NCBI RefSeq assembly: GCF_009176645.1
Contig: NZ_AP019007.1
Location: forward strand, 2,480,001-2,544,000
Source: Enterobacter oligotrophicus
GTDB taxonomy: Bacteria > Pseudomonadota > Gammaproteobacteria > Enterobacterales > Enterobacteriaceae
Direction: 5' to 3'
Length of the DNA: 64,000 nucleotides
Shown: positions 1-10,744 of the stretch, one piece after another
How the letters are laid out: every line of letters begins with the position of its first letter
Position numbering within the stretch: position 1 is the stretch's first letter
Program-made: the position numbers and the translations under genes
Notes under the pieces: generated by a model
Seen by the model: only the letters and a program-made list of their open reading frames with translations
Databases searched by the model: none
Told to the model about the DNA's origin: nothing

Positions 1-137
1 CATGACCCCCGCCAATGATGATGACGTCAAAAGGATCCTGATAAAACATGGTGGTCTGCCTCGCGTAAAGCGGTATGAAAATGGATTGAAGCCTGGGCCG
101 TGGATTCTACTCAACTTTAGTCTTTCGAGAAAGCATT

Positions 138-410
138 GGGATCCTGGGCTATTAAAAAGAAGATCTTTTTATTTAGAGATCTGTTCTATTGTGATCTCTT
201 ATTAGGATCGCAACTCTTTGTGGATAAGTCCGATCTCGCAAAGAAGATCATGCGGTTAGAAAGGATCGTTTGCTGTGAATGATCGGTGATCCTGGACCGT
301 ATAAGCTGGGATCAGATCGCGACTTTATACACAGGCCAAAAACACCAGCAGAGTTATTCGTTGGATAACTACGGGTTAATACGAGCTTTTAAGCGTAGTT
401 ATCCACATCT
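138..410. other. oriC: Chromosomal replication origin oriC
   Basis: This is the initiation site of chromosome replication, where DnaA-ATP binds and melts the duplex. I see a consensus DnaA box TGTGGATAA at 219-227 (R1 position), an R2-type box TTATACACA at 325-333, a weaker R3-like box GTTGGATAA at 360-368 and a consensus box TTATCCACA at 399-407 (R4 position). About a dozen GATC Dam/SeqA sites lie between 140 and 318, and AT-rich 13-mers are at the left edge. The order matches E. coli oriC. mioC follows directly on the right, transcribed toward the origin as in E. coli. The sequence between R1 and R2 differs from E. coli, as expected for another genus. Bases 1-137 are the outer left flank and hold no gene I can support. 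Confidence 0.96.
162..205 (+). other. oriC DNA unwinding element (L, M, R 13-mers)
   Basis: Three AT-rich 13-mers beginning GATCT lie in tandem: L at 162-174, M at 178-190 (GATCTGTTCTATT) and R at 193-205 (GATCTCTTATTAG). In E. coli these are the repeats that DnaA-ATP opens first. M and R read the same as the E. coli repeats from memory; L differs at one base. The R1 DnaA box starts 14 bases downstream, which is the expected geometry. Confidence 0.9.
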
Positions 411-423
411 GTTTGCGTGATCT

Positions 424-873
424 TTAATCGTTTTTGAGTAAATTTTTCCATTCACCCAGCCAGATCTCCGCCGGATCTTCCGGAATATCATGATCGAGGA
501 TGTTGATCTTCAGCGTTTCACCCAACTGTTTTGCCCCACAAGAGGTCACAGCGGCTTCGACTTTCTCTATTGCACCGCAGAAAGTGTCATATTCACGGCT
601 ACCGATACCGACTGCACCAAACCGGACATTTGACAGGTCGGGCTGTTGTTCCAGTAGTTCGTCATATAAAGGTTGCAGGTTATCCGGCAGATCGCCCGCA
701 CCGTGCGTGGAGGTGATCAGCAGCCAGACCCCGTCAGTCGGGAGATCTTCAAGTAACGGGCCGTGCAGCGTTTCTGTTGAGAAACCTGCATCTTCCAGCT
801 TCTCAGCCAGATGTTCCGCTACATATTCCGCACCGCCCAGGGTGCTGCCGCTGATAAGAGTAATGTCCGCCAT
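424..873 (-). CDS. mioC: MioC, flavodoxin-like FMN protein
   Basis: MioC is a small cytoplasmic flavodoxin-domain protein, reported in E. coli to be an FMN protein supporting biotin synthase. I place the start at the ATG at 873 (MADITLISGSTLGG), giving 149 aa, near the E. coli length; an in-frame ATG 15 bases upstream is possible. The N-terminal SGSTLGGAE resembles the flavodoxin phosphate-binding loop, and THGAGDLPDN fits the second FMN loop. The gene reads toward oriC, so its transcription can enter the origin, as known in E. coli. A near-consensus DnaA box (TGTGGAAAA, 934-942) lies in its promoter region, consistent with DnaA control. Confidence 0.95.
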   Translation of the reverse strand: MADITLISGSTLGGAEYVAEHLAEKLEDAGFSTETLHGPLLEDLPTDGVWLLITSTHGAGDLPDNLQPLYDELLEQQPDLSNVRFGAVGIGSREYDTFCGAIEKVEAAVTSCGAKQLGETLKINILDHDIPEDPAEIWLGEWKNLLKND

Positions 874-963
874 TGATCGCTCGCTCACAGAAAGAGGCGG
901 CCATTGTACGCTGTGAACGAGCTGGGATCTACCTGTGGAAAATGTGGGAATGAATTTGCCCGA

Positions 964-1422
964 TCACGGGCGGATGGTCCGCATGATCGGGTTTTGCAGG
1001 GAGATCAGGGTCTCGGTGGACTGAATTTCATCAATTGTTTGGATCTTGTTGATAAGTACCTGCTGGAGGGCGTCGATGGATCGGCACATCACCTTTATAA
1101 AGATGCTGTAGTGCCCGGTGGTGTAATACGCCTCTGTGACTTCATCCAGCGCGTTCAGTTTTGCCAGGGCTGAAGGATAGTCTTTGGCGCTTTTAAGAAT
1201 AATGCCAATGAAGCAGCAGACGTCGTAACCGAGTTGCTTAGGGCTAACGTCAATACGCGCGCCCGTAATGATCCCCGCCTGTTTCATCTTCTCTACGCGA
1301 ACGTGAATCGTCCCCGGACTGACGCCAAACTGTTTAGCCAGTTCGGCATAGGCGGTGCGCGCATTGGCCATTAAGGCCTCCAGGATGCCGCGATCCAGAT
1401 TGTCGATCTGATAATTTTCCAT
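964..1422 (-). CDS. asnC: AsnC, Lrp/AsnC-family regulator
   Basis: AsnC activates asnA in E. coli and represses its own gene; asparagine counteracts the activation. The ORF gives 152 aa, equal to E. coli AsnC. The N-terminal winged helix-turn-helix lies at about residues 8-60 (DRGILEALMANARTAYAEL, then FGVSPGTIHVRVEKM). The C-terminal part is the RAM ligand-binding and oligomerisation domain, with GHYSIFIKVMCRS near residue 103. The gene is divergent from asnA across a 151 bp intergenic region (1423-1573) that must hold both promoters and the AsnC site. Confidence 0.97.
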   Translation of the reverse strand: MENYQIDNLDRGILEALMANARTAYAELAKQFGVSPGTIHVRVEKMKQAGIITGARIDVSPKQLGYDVCCFIGIILKSAKDYPSALAKLNALDEVTEAYYTTGHYSIFIKVMCRSIDALQQVLINKIQTIDEIQSTETLISLQNPIMRTIRP

Positions 1423-1573
1423 AGGTTTTTCTTATGAAGATTGATGAATCTCTCTATTCTAGCGCCTTATTTTAACGAATCAAAAGTGAAGGTGGCTTTT
1501 TGTTGTTTGAATATTGAATTCAAGGCCATTTCTGTTGCTTAATCAATACCAACAGGACGCAGGAGTATAAATA

Positions 1574-2566
1574 ATGAAAACCGCTTACATCGCAAAACAA
1601 CGCCAGATCAGTTTCGTTAAATCCCATTTTTCTCGCCAGCTGGAAGAAAAACTTGGCCTGATTGAAGTCCAGGCACCGATTCTCAGCCGCGTGGGGGACG
1701 GGACGCAGGATAACTTATCCGGATGCGAAAAAGCGGTACAGGTGAAAGTGAAAACACTGCCAGACGCTCAGTTTGAAGTGGTTCATTCACTGGCGAAGTG
1801 GAAGCGTCAAACTCTGGGACAACACGACTTCAGCGCGGGCGAAGGGCTTTACACGCACATGAAAGCCCTTCGCCCCGATGAAGACCGCCTGACGCCCATT
1901 CACTCTGTCTACGTTGACCAGTGGGACTGGGAGCGCGTGATGGGGGATGGTGAGCGCCATATCGGTACGCTGAAATCGACGGTTGAGGCGATCTACGCCG
2001 GGATCAAAGCCACCGAAGCGGCCGTGAGCAAAGAGTTTGGTCTGGCACCGTTCCTGCCGGATACGATCCACTTTGTCCACAGCCAGGAATTGCTGAGCCG
2101 CTTCCCGGAACTGGATGCTAAAGGCCGTGAACGGGCGATCGCCAAAGAGCTGGGCGCGGTGTTCCTGATTGGGATCGGCGGTAAATTGTCTGACGGTAAA
2201 CGTCATGACGTTCGCGCACCGGATTATGATGACTGGAGCACTACCGGCGAGAGCGAATTTGCCGGCCTGAACGGTGATATCCTGGTCTGGAACCCGGTTC
2301 TGGAAGATGCGTTCGAGCTTTCTTCCATGGGTATCCGCGTGGATGCTGACGCGCTGAAGCGCCAGCTGGCAGTGACCGGCGATGAAGATCGTCTCCAGCT
2401 GGAGTGGCACCAGGCGCTGCTGCGCGGGGAAATGCCGCAGACTATCGGTGGCGGTATCGGCCAGTCCCGTCTGACCATGCTGCTGCTGCAGCTGTCTCAT
2501 ATTGGTCAGGTGCAGTGCGGCGTGTGGCCGCAGCAGGTTCGTGAAAGCGTAGGTTCTCTTCTTTAA
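1574..2566 (+). CDS. asnA: AsnA, ammonia-dependent aspartate-ammonia ligase
   Basis: AsnA makes asparagine from aspartate, ammonia and ATP in the cytoplasm, giving AMP and pyrophosphate. The ORF is 330 aa, the usual length, begins [14 protein letters not shown] and ends GSLL. It belongs to the class II aminoacyl-tRNA-synthetase-like fold; [14 protein letters not shown] near the C-terminus is the motif 3 region with the ATP-binding arginine. A clear ribosome-binding site AGGAG (1561-1565) lies eight bases before the ATG. Expression is expected to depend on AsnC encoded next door. The stop codon directly abuts the stop codon of convergent viaA, leaving no room for a terminator. Confidence 0.98.
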   Translation: MKTAYIAKQRQISFVKSHFSRQLEEKLGLIEVQAPILSRVGDGTQDNLSGCEKAVQVKVKTLPDAQFEVVHSLAKWKRQTLGQHDFSAGEGLYTHMKALRPDEDRLTPIHSVYVDQWDWERVMGDGERHIGTLKSTVEAIYAGIKATEAAVSKEFGLAPFLPDTIHFVHSQELLSRFPELDAKGRERAIAKELGAVFLIGIGGKLSDGKRHDVRAPDYDDWSTTGESEFAGLNGDILVWNPVLEDAFELSSMGIRVDADALKRQLAVTGDEDRLQLEWHQALLRGEMPQTIGGGIGQSRLTMLLLQLSHIGQVQCGVWPQQVRESVGSLL

Positions 2567-4018
2567 TTAACGCCGCCAGCGTCTGAGCAGGCGGCTACGC
2601 AACCCGGTATCGAAGCGCCAGATATGATCGAAGATGCGCATGATGCCGGGTTTTCCATGTGCAGACATCGCCACAGCATGGAAACGGTGCTGATGCACTC
2701 GCTGTAACTCCTTCACCTTATTTACCACGTCATCCGGCAATCGCTGGGCAATAAAATCGGAAATCACCACCGCGTCGGCGTCATACCAGTCTCCGCCCTG
2801 CATACGCTCAACGATGCTGCGAAAACAGCTGGCCAGATCGGTGCCACCCCGAAAGCGCTGGCTCAAAAAGCGGATCGCCTGCTCGATACCCTGCTGGTTG
2901 GTCAGTTCGTAGCCCACCACTTCACTTGAGAACAGCATGATGAAGCAGCGACGACGATCGGCAAGCGCCACCCGCATCAGCGCCAGGCAGAACGCTTTCG
3001 CACACTGCTCGTTAAACCCACCCATTGAGCCGGACGTATCCACGCAAACAATAAAGGGACCACGCGGCTGTTCATCAAAATCCTGATGGACGACAGGGCG
3101 CTGGCTTAACTTTTCGCGCCAGGCTTCGCCATGTAGCCGATAGGTCAGAAGCTGCTTTTCCACCAGCCTGCGGTAGAACTCATATTCCAGCTCGGTCATC
3201 CCCAGCGTACTCAGCTCCGTGGGCAGCAGGCGCAATATGTCATCGCTTTGCTGGAGTCCATCAACCTGCTCCGGCACGGTAGCCGGTTCACGCACCAGCG
3301 TGCGGAAGGTTTCCATCGGCGCATCTTTCTTTGGGACGGATTTTGCCTCCCGTGAACGGCCGAGCTGTTCCGCGAGCTTCATTAGCTCTGGCTGCTGGGT
3401 CAGAAAATCGCCGTATTTAACGATCAGCTGATAGTCTCCACGCCGCAGCTGACCAGCGCTCATATCCCAGAGACGTCCGGCGGCGTTTTCATTTTCCACC
3501 AGCACCTGTTCCAGTTGGCCGCTCAGCGTCATGCGTTCCTGAACTTCACTGAGCAGTTGTTCGCGTTCTTCATCCAGTAACTGCTGGTTGAGCGTGGTGG
3601 CTTGTACGACGAGGCTGAGCCGCCAGCGCTGTAAAAACAGGGTATGCAGCGCGGGCGTAAAGGTGGCGTTATCCGTGACCAGCGCGCGGGCCTGGCTGGC
3701 AAAGGGAGAGTGAACTTTGTCGAGCAGCGTCAGCGTTTGCGGTAGCTGGACGATAAATTGTGGTGTCGAAAGCCGCTGGCATTGCTGATAGCTGGCAACC
3801 TCCTCCGTCAATTCCGGCGGGACTTCGGTCTCTTTAAAACGCTGCCGCAAATTATCGCGCCAGCGTGGGAGATCGTCGGTCATCGCCTTTTTGAGCTTTG
3901 GGAATTTTTCAAAGAATGCCGCCAGTTGCGGTGAGGCCAGCAGAGTGATGACCACCTCTTCGATCAACCCCTCTTCACTGACCGCCAGCATGACGTTGAG
4001 CGTGTCCAGCGTTAGCAT
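2567..4018 (-). CDS. viaA: ViaA, VWA-domain partner of RavA
   Basis: ViaA works with the MoxR ATPase RavA. In E. coli the pair has been linked to respiratory complexes (Nuo, Frd) and to aminoglycoside sensitivity. The protein is 483 aa, close to the E. coli length. The N-terminal half is alpha-helical and the C-terminal third is a von Willebrand A domain with an intact MIDAS motif (DTSGSMGG, about residues 329-336) and later GGTDLASC and DFIA segments. The start ATG overlaps the end of ravA by seven bases, which indicates translational coupling in a ravA-viaA operon. Confidence 0.96.
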   Translation of the reverse strand: MLTLDTLNVMLAVSEEGLIEEVVITLLASPQLAAFFEKFPKLKKAMTDDLPRWRDNLRQRFKETEVPPELTEEVASYQQCQRLSTPQFIVQLPQTLTLLDKVHSPFASQARALVTDNATFTPALHTLFLQRWRLSLVVQATTLNQQLLDEEREQLLSEVQERMTLSGQLEQVLVENENAAGRLWDMSAGQLRRGDYQLIVKYGDFLTQQPELMKLAEQLGRSREAKSVPKKDAPMETFRTLVREPATVPEQVDGLQQSDDILRLLPTELSTLGMTELEYEFYRRLVEKQLLTYRLHGEAWREKLSQRPVVHQDFDEQPRGPFIVCVDTSGSMGGFNEQCAKAFCLALMRVALADRRRCFIMLFSSEVVGYELTNQQGIEQAIRFLSQRFRGGTDLASCFRSIVERMQGGDWYDADAVVISDFIAQRLPDDVVNKVKELQRVHQHRFHAVAMSAHGKPGIMRIFDHIWRFDTGLRSRLLRRWRR

Positions 4019-5508
4019 TGTCGCGCCTGTTTGATCTGCGCGCTGACATCCTGCAGGCTGGCTTCGATACGACCTAACCAGTCGCTATGAATAAAGAGGC
4101 ATTTTTGCTGTTCGCTGAAGCGCGTATGCTGCTGATGCCACTCGGTATCAAGCGACTCCAGTTGCTGTTTGATCTCTTCCGGCACGCTGTCTGAGGCGGT
4201 GCCCGGCAGCGCAAGACGCGATCCCTGCAGGCTGACATCACGGATCACCAGATGCTGGCTGCTGTCGACTTCCATCGTCAACGGCTGCGCAAAACCGATG
4301 CCGTTGAGCTTGCCGCGGATTTCTCCGCCTTTATCCAGCCACTGTGCCAGGGCGATGCGTTCAATCGTCACGTGCACTACCTGCATGTCATGAAGTTTAA
4401 GCGGCTGCTGAAGCAGAAGCGTGAGCGAGACGTCAGTCAGTTCGGCGGGCAATTCGTAATGCGGTTTACGGGCGAACATACCGCCAAGACGGTTCACTTT
4501 CAGCGCCGTTTTGTCACTTTGTTGCTGCTGGAGTTGAATGCGCCGTTGGGCAATCGCGCCCAGCTGATTGAGCATCGACTGCTGCCCCCAGGCGTGCCCG
4601 GTCATCAATATTTCAAGCTGCTGCTGCATCAGGTTCATGCCTTCAGCATCGTGCCAGAGGCAGTCTTTCAACAGGATCAGATCAATCGGTGCTACGGCAT
4701 CACGGCCACTGAACAGCGCGCTCGCCTGCAGCAGGCGGATCGCTTTTTTCCAGCGACGGTCAGAGACGTAGGGGGCGGAAGGTAAGAGATCAAGCTGCTG
4801 GCGCAGCATGAAGATTAGCTCAAAGACAGCGTCAGGCAGCTTGATTTTACCGATATCCTGCTGCCACTGGTGGTACTCCTCATCTGTCACCTGAAGTGAG
4901 GCAGACACCGGGTTTTCATTTTCATCCTGCTGACTTACCAGCATGGAGCGAAAGTTCGATTTGTCCTGCACTTTGTCCAGCCACAGGCGAATCAACATAC
5001 GGTCATACAGCGCTTCAAGGCTGCTGTCGGCTTCCGGCAGTTCGTTTGAGGCGGCCACCAGCAGGCGCATCGGGATTTTCTCTTCGCTGGCACCATTGCG
5101 GAACCGACGTTCGTTAATCGCGGTGAGCAGGGTGTTCAGGATAGCGGGGCCAGCTTTCCAGATCTCATCAAGAAAGACAATTTCTGCTTCAGGAAGATAC
5201 CCTGTCGTTAAACGCTCATAGCGCCCCTCATCTTTTAATGCCTGAATGGAGAGCGGGCCGAAAACCTCTTCGGGGGTGGAGAACCGGGTCATCAGATATT
5301 CGAAGGCGCGCGCGTTCTGAAAGGCAAATTTCAGCCTGCGGGCAATCAGGCTTTTGGCAATGCCCGGCGGCCCCAGCAGAAACACGCTTTCGCCACTCAA
5401 CGCTGCCAGTAAACAGAGACGAATGGCGTGGCTACGCTCGTACAGGCCTTTTTCCAGTGTGCTGCTGAGGCGGGAAATTCTTTCTGCTAATAAATGTGAG
5501 TGAGCCAT
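4012..5508 (-). CDS. ravA: RavA, MoxR-family AAA+ ATPase
   Basis: RavA is a hexameric AAA+ ATPase that in E. coli also binds inducible lysine decarboxylase LdcI. I set the start at the ATG at 5508 ([14 protein letters not shown]), giving 498 aa, the E. coli length; an in-frame start 12 codons upstream exists but lacks conservation. Walker A is [10 protein letters not shown] near residue 44, Walker B is [10 protein letters not shown] near residue 109, and sensor 1 is VAASNE. The C-terminal part holds the discontinuous triple-helical and LARA domains of the family. It is first gene of ravA-viaA and divergent from kup across 222 bp, where I recognise no further feature. Confidence 0.96.
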   Translation of the reverse strand: MAHSHLLAERISRLSSTLEKGLYERSHAIRLCLLAALSGESVFLLGPPGIAKSLIARRLKFAFQNARAFEYLMTRFSTPEEVFGPLSIQALKDEGRYERLTTGYLPEAEIVFLDEIWKAGPAILNTLLTAINERRFRNGASEEKIPMRLLVAASNELPEADSSLEALYDRMLIRLWLDKVQDKSNFRSMLVSQQDENENPVSASLQVTDEEYHQWQQDIGKIKLPDAVFELIFMLRQQLDLLPSAPYVSDRRWKKAIRLLQASALFSGRDAVAPIDLILLKDCLWHDAEGMNLMQQQLEILMTGHAWGQQSMLNQLGAIAQRRIQLQQQQSDKTALKVNRLGGMFARKPHYELPAELTDVSLTLLLQQPLKLHDMQVVHVTIERIALAQWLDKGGEIRGKLNGIGFAQPLTMEVDSSQHLVIRDVSLQGSRLALPGTASDSVPEEIKQQLESLDTEWHQQHTRFSEQQKCLFIHSDWLGRIEASLQDVSAQIKQARQC

Positions 5509-5730
5509 AATAGTTTTGCATCCTTTCGCCGTCGTGGCGGCCAATTGAAGCGAGTATAGACGTTTCAGTCAGGGCTGGTAATAGACTGAAGTGCGGCGCT
5601 ATTTTCTTTGCGCTACATTAACGCGGTTGCATTTAGGGGTACGATTTTGCATTGAATCGTGCATACTGTGCGCTTTTTGTGGGCCAAGGGACTAAGCACA
5701 CATTTGTTATTTAAACGAAAAGACTAGTCT

Positions 5731-7599
5731 ATGAGCACTGATAATAAGCAATCATTACCCGCAATAACACTTGCGGCGATCGGGGTTGTCTACGGTGATA
5801 TCGGCACCAGCCCGCTTTATACGCTTCGTGAATGTCTGTCCGGTCAGTTTGGCTTTGGTGTTGAACGTGACGCCGTGTTCGGTTTCCTGTCACTCATTTT
5901 CTGGCTACTGATCCTGGTGGTTTCTGTTAAATATCTCTCCTTCGTGATGCGCGCGGATAACGCGGGCGAAGGCGGTATCCTGACGCTGATGTCCCTTGCC
6001 GGACGCAATACCTCCGCCCGAATGACATCGGTGCTGGTCATCATCGGTCTGATTGGCGGTAGCTTCTTCTATGGAGAGGTAGTTATTACCCCGGCAATTT
6101 CGGTGATGTCTGCAATTGAGGGGCTGGAGATCATCGCGCCGCAGCTCGATACGTGGGTCGTCCCGCTTGCCATTATTGTGCTGACGCTGCTGTTTGCTAT
6201 TCAAAAACACGGCACCGGGCTGGTGGGTAAACTGTTTGCGCCAATTATGCTGGCGTGGTTCCTGATCCTGGCGGCACTGGGCTTACGCAGCATTATCGCT
6301 AACCCGGATGTCCTGCATGCGCTGAACCCGATGTGGGCCGTTCACTTCTTCCTTGAATATAAAGTGGTGTCGTTTGTGGCGCTGGGCGCGGTGGTGCTTT
6401 CTATTACCGGTGTTGAAGCGCTGTATGCCGACATGGGGCATTTCGGGAAACTGCCTATCCGCGTGGCGTGGTTTACCGTCGTGCTGCCGTCACTGGTACT
6501 GAACTACTTTGGTCAGGGCGCGCTGTTGCTTAAACACCCTGAAGCGATTAAAAACCCGTTCTTCCTGCTGGCACCGGACTGGGCGCTGGTACCGATGCTG
6601 ATCCTCGCGACGCTGGCGACGGTTATCGCATCTCAGGCGGTGATTTCCGGTGTGTTCTCGCTGACGCGCCAGGCGGTGCGTCTGGGGTATCTCTCTCCAA
6701 TGCGCATTATCCACACCTCAGAAATGGAATCCGGCCAGATCTACATTCCGTTTATTAACTGGCTGCTCTACTTTGCTGTGGTGATCGTTATCGTTAGCTT
6801 TGAGCACTCCAGCAACCTGGCGGCGGCCTACGGTATCGCTGTGACCGGTACGATGGTGCTGACGTCGATTCTCTCCACCACGGTGGCGTACCGTAACTGG
6901 CACTGGAACAAATTCCTCGTGGGGCTGATTCTGGTTGGCTTCCTGTGTATCGACGTGCCGCTGTTCTCCGCAAACCTGGATAAGATTGTCTCCGGTGGCT
7001 GGTTGCCGCTGACGCTCGGCCTGGTGATGTTCATTGTGATGACCACGTGGAAGAGCGAGCGTTTCCGTCTGCTGCGCCGCATGCACGAGCACGGTAATTC
7101 TCTGGAGGCGATGATCGCGTCGCTGGAAAAATCCCCGCCGGTGCGCGTACCGGGCACGGCGGTGTATATGTCCCGTGCGCTGAATGTGATCCCTTTTGCG
7201 CTGATGCATAACCTCAAGCACAACAAAGTGCTGCACGAGCGGGTGATCCTCCTGACGTTGCGTACCGAAGATGCGCCGTATGTTCACAACGTACGCCGAG
7301 TGCAGATCGAGCAACTGTCGCCAACCTTCTGGCGCGTGGTGGCAAGCTACGGCTGGCGCGAAACGCCGAACGTGGAAGAGGTGTTCCACCGCTGCGGTCT
7401 GGAAGGGTTGAGCTGTCGCATGATGGAAACATCCTTCTTTATGTCGCACGAGTCGCTGATTATCGGAAAACGTCCGTGGTATCTGCGCCTGCGCGGCAAG
7501 CTGTACCTGATTCTGCAGCGTAACGCCCTGCGTGCGCCTGACCAGTTTGAGATCCCGCCTAACCGCGTGATTGAGCTGGGGACGCAGGTCGAGATTTAA
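5731..7599 (+). CDS. kup: Kup, low-affinity potassium/proton symporter
   Basis: Kup (TrkD) imports K+ and also Cs+ across the inner membrane by proton symport, and is most important at acidic pH. The ORF is 622 aa, the E. coli length. The first helix carries the KUP/HAK/KT signature [17 protein letters not shown] (about residues 18-34). About 12 hydrophobic segments run to roughly residue 440, followed by a cytoplasmic C-terminal domain of about 180 residues. It stands alone as a transcription unit and is followed by a REP-type palindrome. Confidence 0.98.
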   Translation: MSTDNKQSLPAITLAAIGVVYGDIGTSPLYTLRECLSGQFGFGVERDAVFGFLSLIFWLLILVVSVKYLSFVMRADNAGEGGILTLMSLAGRNTSARMTSVLVIIGLIGGSFFYGEVVITPAISVMSAIEGLEIIAPQLDTWVVPLAIIVLTLLFAIQKHGTGLVGKLFAPIMLAWFLILAALGLRSIIANPDVLHALNPMWAVHFFLEYKVVSFVALGAVVLSITGVEALYADMGHFGKLPIRVAWFTVVLPSLVLNYFGQGALLLKHPEAIKNPFFLLAPDWALVPMLILATLATVIASQAVISGVFSLTRQAVRLGYLSPMRIIHTSEMESGQIYIPFINWLLYFAVVIVIVSFEHSSNLAAAYGIAVTGTMVLTSILSTTVAYRNWHWNKFLVGLILVGFLCIDVPLFSANLDKIVSGGWLPLTLGLVMFIVMTTWKSERFRLLRRMHEHGNSLEAMIASLEKSPPVRVPGTAVYMSRALNVIPFALMHNLKHNKVLHERVILLTLRTEDAPYVHNVRRVQIEQLSPTFWRVVASYGWRETPNVEEVFHRCGLEGLSCRMMETSFFMSHESLIIGKRPWYLRLRGKLYLILQRNALRAPDQFEIPPNRVIELGTQVEI

Positions 7600-7610
7600 G
7601 TCCTCATGAA

Positions 7611-7681
7611 ATGCCGGGTGGCGCTGCGCTTACCCGGCCTACCAGACCCGTAGGCCCGCGCAAGCGTAGCGCCGCCGGGCA
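7611..7681. repeat. REP/BIME-type palindromic repeat
   Basis: Two inverted GC-rich units (around GCCGGGTGGCGCTGCGC, and around GTAGGCCCGCGCAAGCG) lie 11 bases after the kup stop. This is the head-to-tail pattern of enterobacterial REP elements. It probably stabilises the 3' end of kup mRNA or limits supercoil spread. Similar single units occur at 21115, 32069, 38601 and 54051. Confidence 0.8.
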
Positions 7682-7705
7682 ATTTTCCTCTATTACATTT
7701 CACTT

Positions 7706-7720
7706 AGCGAAACGTTTCGA
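7706..7720. promoter_or_regulatory. Upstream RbsR operator (imperfect)
   Basis: AGCGAAACGTTTCGA is a 14-of-16 match to the perfect palindrome at 7785-7800, with the central AAACGTTT typical of LacI/GalR-family operators. It lies about 109 bases before rbsD. A weak CRP-like half site, TCACA at 7727-7731, overlaps its right side. Binding by RbsR is inferred from the identity with the downstream site and from rbsR being in this operon. Confidence 0.75.
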
Positions 7721-7784
7721 CGTCGATCACAATTCCGTTACGTCATGGTGGTTTTCTGAACACTCTTGCGTCTACACTCTTTTT

Positions 7785-7800
7785 AGCGAAACGTTTCGCT
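7785..7800. promoter_or_regulatory. Main RbsR operator of the rbs operon
   Basis: AGCGAAACGTTTCGCT is a perfect 16-base palindrome ending 14 bases before the rbsD ATG and just downstream of a plausible -10 hexamer TACACT (7773-7778). This is where a LacI-family repressor would block initiation. Ribose would release RbsR and derepress rbsDACBKR. Confidence 0.88.
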
Positions 7801-7814
7801 AGTGGAGCAAGAAA

Positions 7815-8234
7815 ATGAAGAAAGGCACGGTACTCAACTCAGAAATCTCATCGGTTATTTCCCGTCTTGGGCATACCGATACGCTGGTGGTTTGCGATGC
7901 AGGCTTACCGGTTCCGCGCAGCACTACCCGTATTGATATGGCATTAACGCAGGGTGTTCCTTCGTTTATGCAGGTACTGGATGTAGTGACCGCGGAGATG
8001 CAGGTTGAGACGGCCATTCTCGCGACGGAAATCAAACAACATAATCCGCAACTCCACGAAACGTTGCTCAGCCACATTGAGCAACTGCAGCAACACCAGG
8101 GAAACACCATAGAAATTCGTTACACAACGCACGAGCAGTTCAAACAACAAACCGCAGACAGTCAGGCGGTGATTCGCAGCGGGGAGTGTTCCCCGTATGC
8201 GAATATCATTCTCTGTGCTGGCGTCACTTTCTGA
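7815..8234 (+). CDS. rbsD: RbsD, D-ribose pyranase
   Basis: RbsD interconverts the pyranose and furanose forms of ribose so that the kinase receives its furanose substrate. The protein is 139 aa, the family length, and begins [15 protein letters not shown]. The conserved N-terminal [14 protein letters not shown] carries the catalytic histidine (about residue 20). Seven codons from the end, [15 protein letters not shown] is the family's second conserved block. It is the first gene of the operon, immediately after the RbsR operator; the gap to rbsA is seven bases. Confidence 0.98.
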   Translation: MKKGTVLNSEISSVISRLGHTDTLVVCDAGLPVPRSTTRIDMALTQGVPSFMQVLDVVTAEMQVETAILATEIKQHNPQLHETLLSHIEQLQQHQGNTIEIRYTTHEQFKQQTADSQAVIRSGECSPYANIILCAGVTF

Positions 8235-8241
8235 GGCCATC

Positions 8242-9747
8242 ATGGACGCATTACTGCAACTCAAAGGGATCGATAAATCGTTCCCTGGCGTAAAAGCCCT
8301 CTCCGGCGCAGCGCTGAACGTATACGCCGGACGCGTCATGGCGCTGGTCGGCGAAAACGGCGCTGGTAAATCCACCATGATGAAAGTGTTGACCGGTATC
8401 TATCAACGCGATGCTGGTTCGCTCGTCTGGTTGGGTAAAGAGACCACCTTCAACGGCCCAAAATCCTCTCAGGAAGCGGGTATCGGTATTATCCACCAGG
8501 AGCTGAACCTGATCCCGCAGCTCACTATTGCTGAGAACATCTTCCTCGGCCGCGAGTTCGTGAACCGGTTTGGCAAAATCGACTGGAAAACGATGTATGC
8601 CGAAGCGGACAAACTGCTGGCGAAGCTGAACCTGCGCTTTAAGAGCGACCGCCTGGTGGGGGACCTCTCCATTGGCGATCAGCAAATGGTGGAAATCGCG
8701 AAGGTGCTGAGCTTTGAGTCGAAGGTCATCATCATGGATGAACCGACCGACGCCCTGACCGATACCGAAACCGAATCCCTGTTCCGCGTTATCCGCGAGC
8801 TGAAATCGCAGGGACGCGGAATTGTTTATATCTCTCACCGCATGAAAGAGATTTTCGAGATCTGCGATGACGTCACCGTCTTCCGCGACGGGCAGTTTAT
8901 TGCCGAGCGTGAAGTGGCAACCCTGACCGAAGATACGCTTATCGAAATGATGGTGGGACGTAAGCTCGAAGATCAGTATCCGCGTCTGGACAAAGCGCCG
9001 GGTGAGATCCGCCTGAAGGTGGATAACCTCTGCGGTCCGGGCGTGAACGACGTGACCTTTACTCTGCGTCAGGGCGAGATCCTGGGCGTCGCGGGCCTGA
9101 TGGGTGCGGGCCGTACCGAACTGATGAAAGTGCTCTACGGCGCACTGCCGCGCACCAGCGGTTACGTCACCCTTGACGGCCATGAAGTGGTCACTCGCTC
9201 TCCGCAGGATGGTCTGGCAAACGGCATTGTTTATATCTCTGAAGACCGCAAACGTGATGGCCTGGTGCTGGGCATGTCAGTGAAAGAGAACATGTCGCTG
9301 ACCGCGCTGCGCTATTTCAGCCGCAGCGGCGGCGGTCTGAAACACAAAGATGAGCAGCAGGCCGTCAGCGATTTTATCCGCCTCTTTAACGTCAAAACCC
9401 CGTCGATGGAGCAGGCGATTGGCCTGTTGTCTGGCGGTAATCAGCAGAAAGTGGCGATTGCGCGTGGTTTGATGACGCGCCCGAAAGTGCTGATCCTCGA
9501 CGAGCCAACCCGCGGCGTTGACGTAGGCGCGAAGAAAGAGATCTATCAGTTGATTAACCAGTTCAAGGCTGACGGCCTGAGCATCATTCTGGTCTCTTCC
9601 GAGATGCCAGAAGTATTAGGTATGAGCGATCGCATTATTGTTATGCATGAAGGGCATCTCGGCGGTGAATTCACTCGCGAGCAGGCCACCCAGGAAGTTC
9701 TGATGGCTGCCGCTGTGGGCAAGCTAAATCGCGTGAATCAGGAGTAA
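8242..9747 (+). CDS. rbsA: RbsA, ribose ABC transporter ATPase
   Basis: RbsA is the double-domain ATPase that powers ribose import through RbsC. From the ATG at 8242 ([16 protein letters not shown]) it is 501 aa, the E. coli length; the upstream in-frame ATG at 8197 lies inside rbsD and is unlikely. The first nucleotide-binding domain has Walker [10 protein letters not shown] (about residues 38-46), signature LSIGDQQ and Walker [10 protein letters not shown]. The second domain has a degenerate Walker A (GLMGAGRTE), signature [14 protein letters not shown] and Walker [15 protein letters not shown]. This asymmetry is normal in sugar CUT2 ATPases. Confidence 0.98.
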   Translation: MDALLQLKGIDKSFPGVKALSGAALNVYAGRVMALVGENGAGKSTMMKVLTGIYQRDAGSLVWLGKETTFNGPKSSQEAGIGIIHQELNLIPQLTIAENIFLGREFVNRFGKIDWKTMYAEADKLLAKLNLRFKSDRLVGDLSIGDQQMVEIAKVLSFESKVIIMDEPTDALTDTETESLFRVIRELKSQGRGIVYISHRMKEIFEICDDVTVFRDGQFIAEREVATLTEDTLIEMMVGRKLEDQYPRLDKAPGEIRLKVDNLCGPGVNDVTFTLRQGEILGVAGLMGAGRTELMKVLYGALPRTSGYVTLDGHEVVTRSPQDGLANGIVYISEDRKRDGLVLGMSVKENMSLTALRYFSRSGGGLKHKDEQQAVSDFIRLFNVKTPSMEQAIGLLSGGNQQKVAIARGLMTRPKVLILDEPTRGVDVGAKKEIYQLINQFKADGLSIILVSSEMPEVLGMSDRIIVMHEGHLGGEFTREQATQEVLMAAAVGKLNRVNQE

Positions 9748-9751
9748 GAAG

Positions 9752-10717
9752 ATGACTACCCAGGCTGTTTCTGGTCGCCGTTATTTCACAAAAGCATGGC
9801 TGATGGAACAAAAATCGCTGATTGCCCTGCTGGTGCTGATCGCGATTGTGTCGACCATGAGCCCGAACTTTTTCACCGTTAATAATCTGTTCAACATTCT
9901 GCAGCAGACGTCTGTGAACGCCATTATGGCGGTCGGGATGACGCTGGTGATTTTGACGTCAGGTATCGATCTGTCCGTCGGTTCCCTGCTGGCGCTCACC
10001 GGTGCGATAGCGGCTTCCATTGTCGGGATTGAAGTCAACGCGCTGGTGGCCGTTGCTGCTGCCCTGGCGGCAGGCGCGGCGATTGGTGCTGTGACCGGCG
10101 TGATTGTGGCGAAAGGCCGCGTTCAGGCGTTTATCGCGACGCTGGTGATGATGCTGCTGCTGCGCGGCGTGACGATGGTTTATACCAATGGTAGCCCGGT
10201 CAATACTGGCTTTACCGATAACGCGGATCTGTTTGGCTGGTTCGGTATCGGCCGCCCGCTGGGTGTGCCGACGCCGGTCTGGATCATGGCTATCGTCTTC
10301 CTGGCGGCGTGGTACATGCTGCACCACACTCGTCTTGGCCGTTATATCTATGCGCTGGGCGGTAACGAAGCGGCAACGCGTCTGTCCGGTATTAGCGTCA
10401 ACAAAGTTAAAATTATCGTTTACTCCCTGTGCGGTCTGCTGGCGTCTCTGGCGGGCATCATCGAAGTGGCGCGCCTCTCTTCTGCGCAGCCGACGGCGGG
10501 TACAGGGTACGAGCTGGATGCCATTGCGGCAGTGGTTCTGGGCGGTACGAGTCTTGCGGGCGGTAAAGGTCGCATTGTTGGGACATTGATCGGCGCACTG
10601 ATCCTTGGTTTCCTGAATAATGGTTTGAATTTATTAGGTGTTTCCTCCTATTACCAGATGATCGTTAAAGCAGTGGTGATTTTGCTGGCGGTACTGGTAG
10701 ACAACAAAAAACAGTAA
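9752..10717 (+). CDS. rbsC: RbsC, ribose ABC transporter permease
   Basis: RbsC forms the inner-membrane channel of the ribose importer. It is 321 aa, the usual length, with about ten hydrophobic segments starting at residue 20. Family hallmarks are TLVILTSGIDLSVGSLLAL (about residues 62-80) and the loop LGGNEAATRLSGISVNK (about 201-217), which contacts the ATPase. It starts four bases after rbsA, so the two are translationally linked. Confidence 0.98.
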   Translation: MTTQAVSGRRYFTKAWLMEQKSLIALLVLIAIVSTMSPNFFTVNNLFNILQQTSVNAIMAVGMTLVILTSGIDLSVGSLLALTGAIAASIVGIEVNALVAVAAALAAGAAIGAVTGVIVAKGRVQAFIATLVMMLLLRGVTMVYTNGSPVNTGFTDNADLFGWFGIGRPLGVPTPVWIMAIVFLAAWYMLHHTRLGRYIYALGGNEAATRLSGISVNKVKIIVYSLCGLLASLAGIIEVARLSSAQPTAGTGYELDAIAAVVLGGTSLAGGKGRIVGTLIGALILGFLNNGLNLLGVSSYYQMIVKAVVILLAVLVDNKKQ

Positions 10718-10744
10718 CTGACGACACTACAGGACATCTTAGAT

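Noticed and set aside
2..205. 67-codon plus-strand ORF at the window start
   Set aside because: It runs through the oriC left flank and 13-mers; the sequence is constrained by origin function and the protein resembles nothing.
500..916. 138-codon plus-strand ORF
   Set aside because: Antisense to mioC, which is the conserved origin-adjacent gene.
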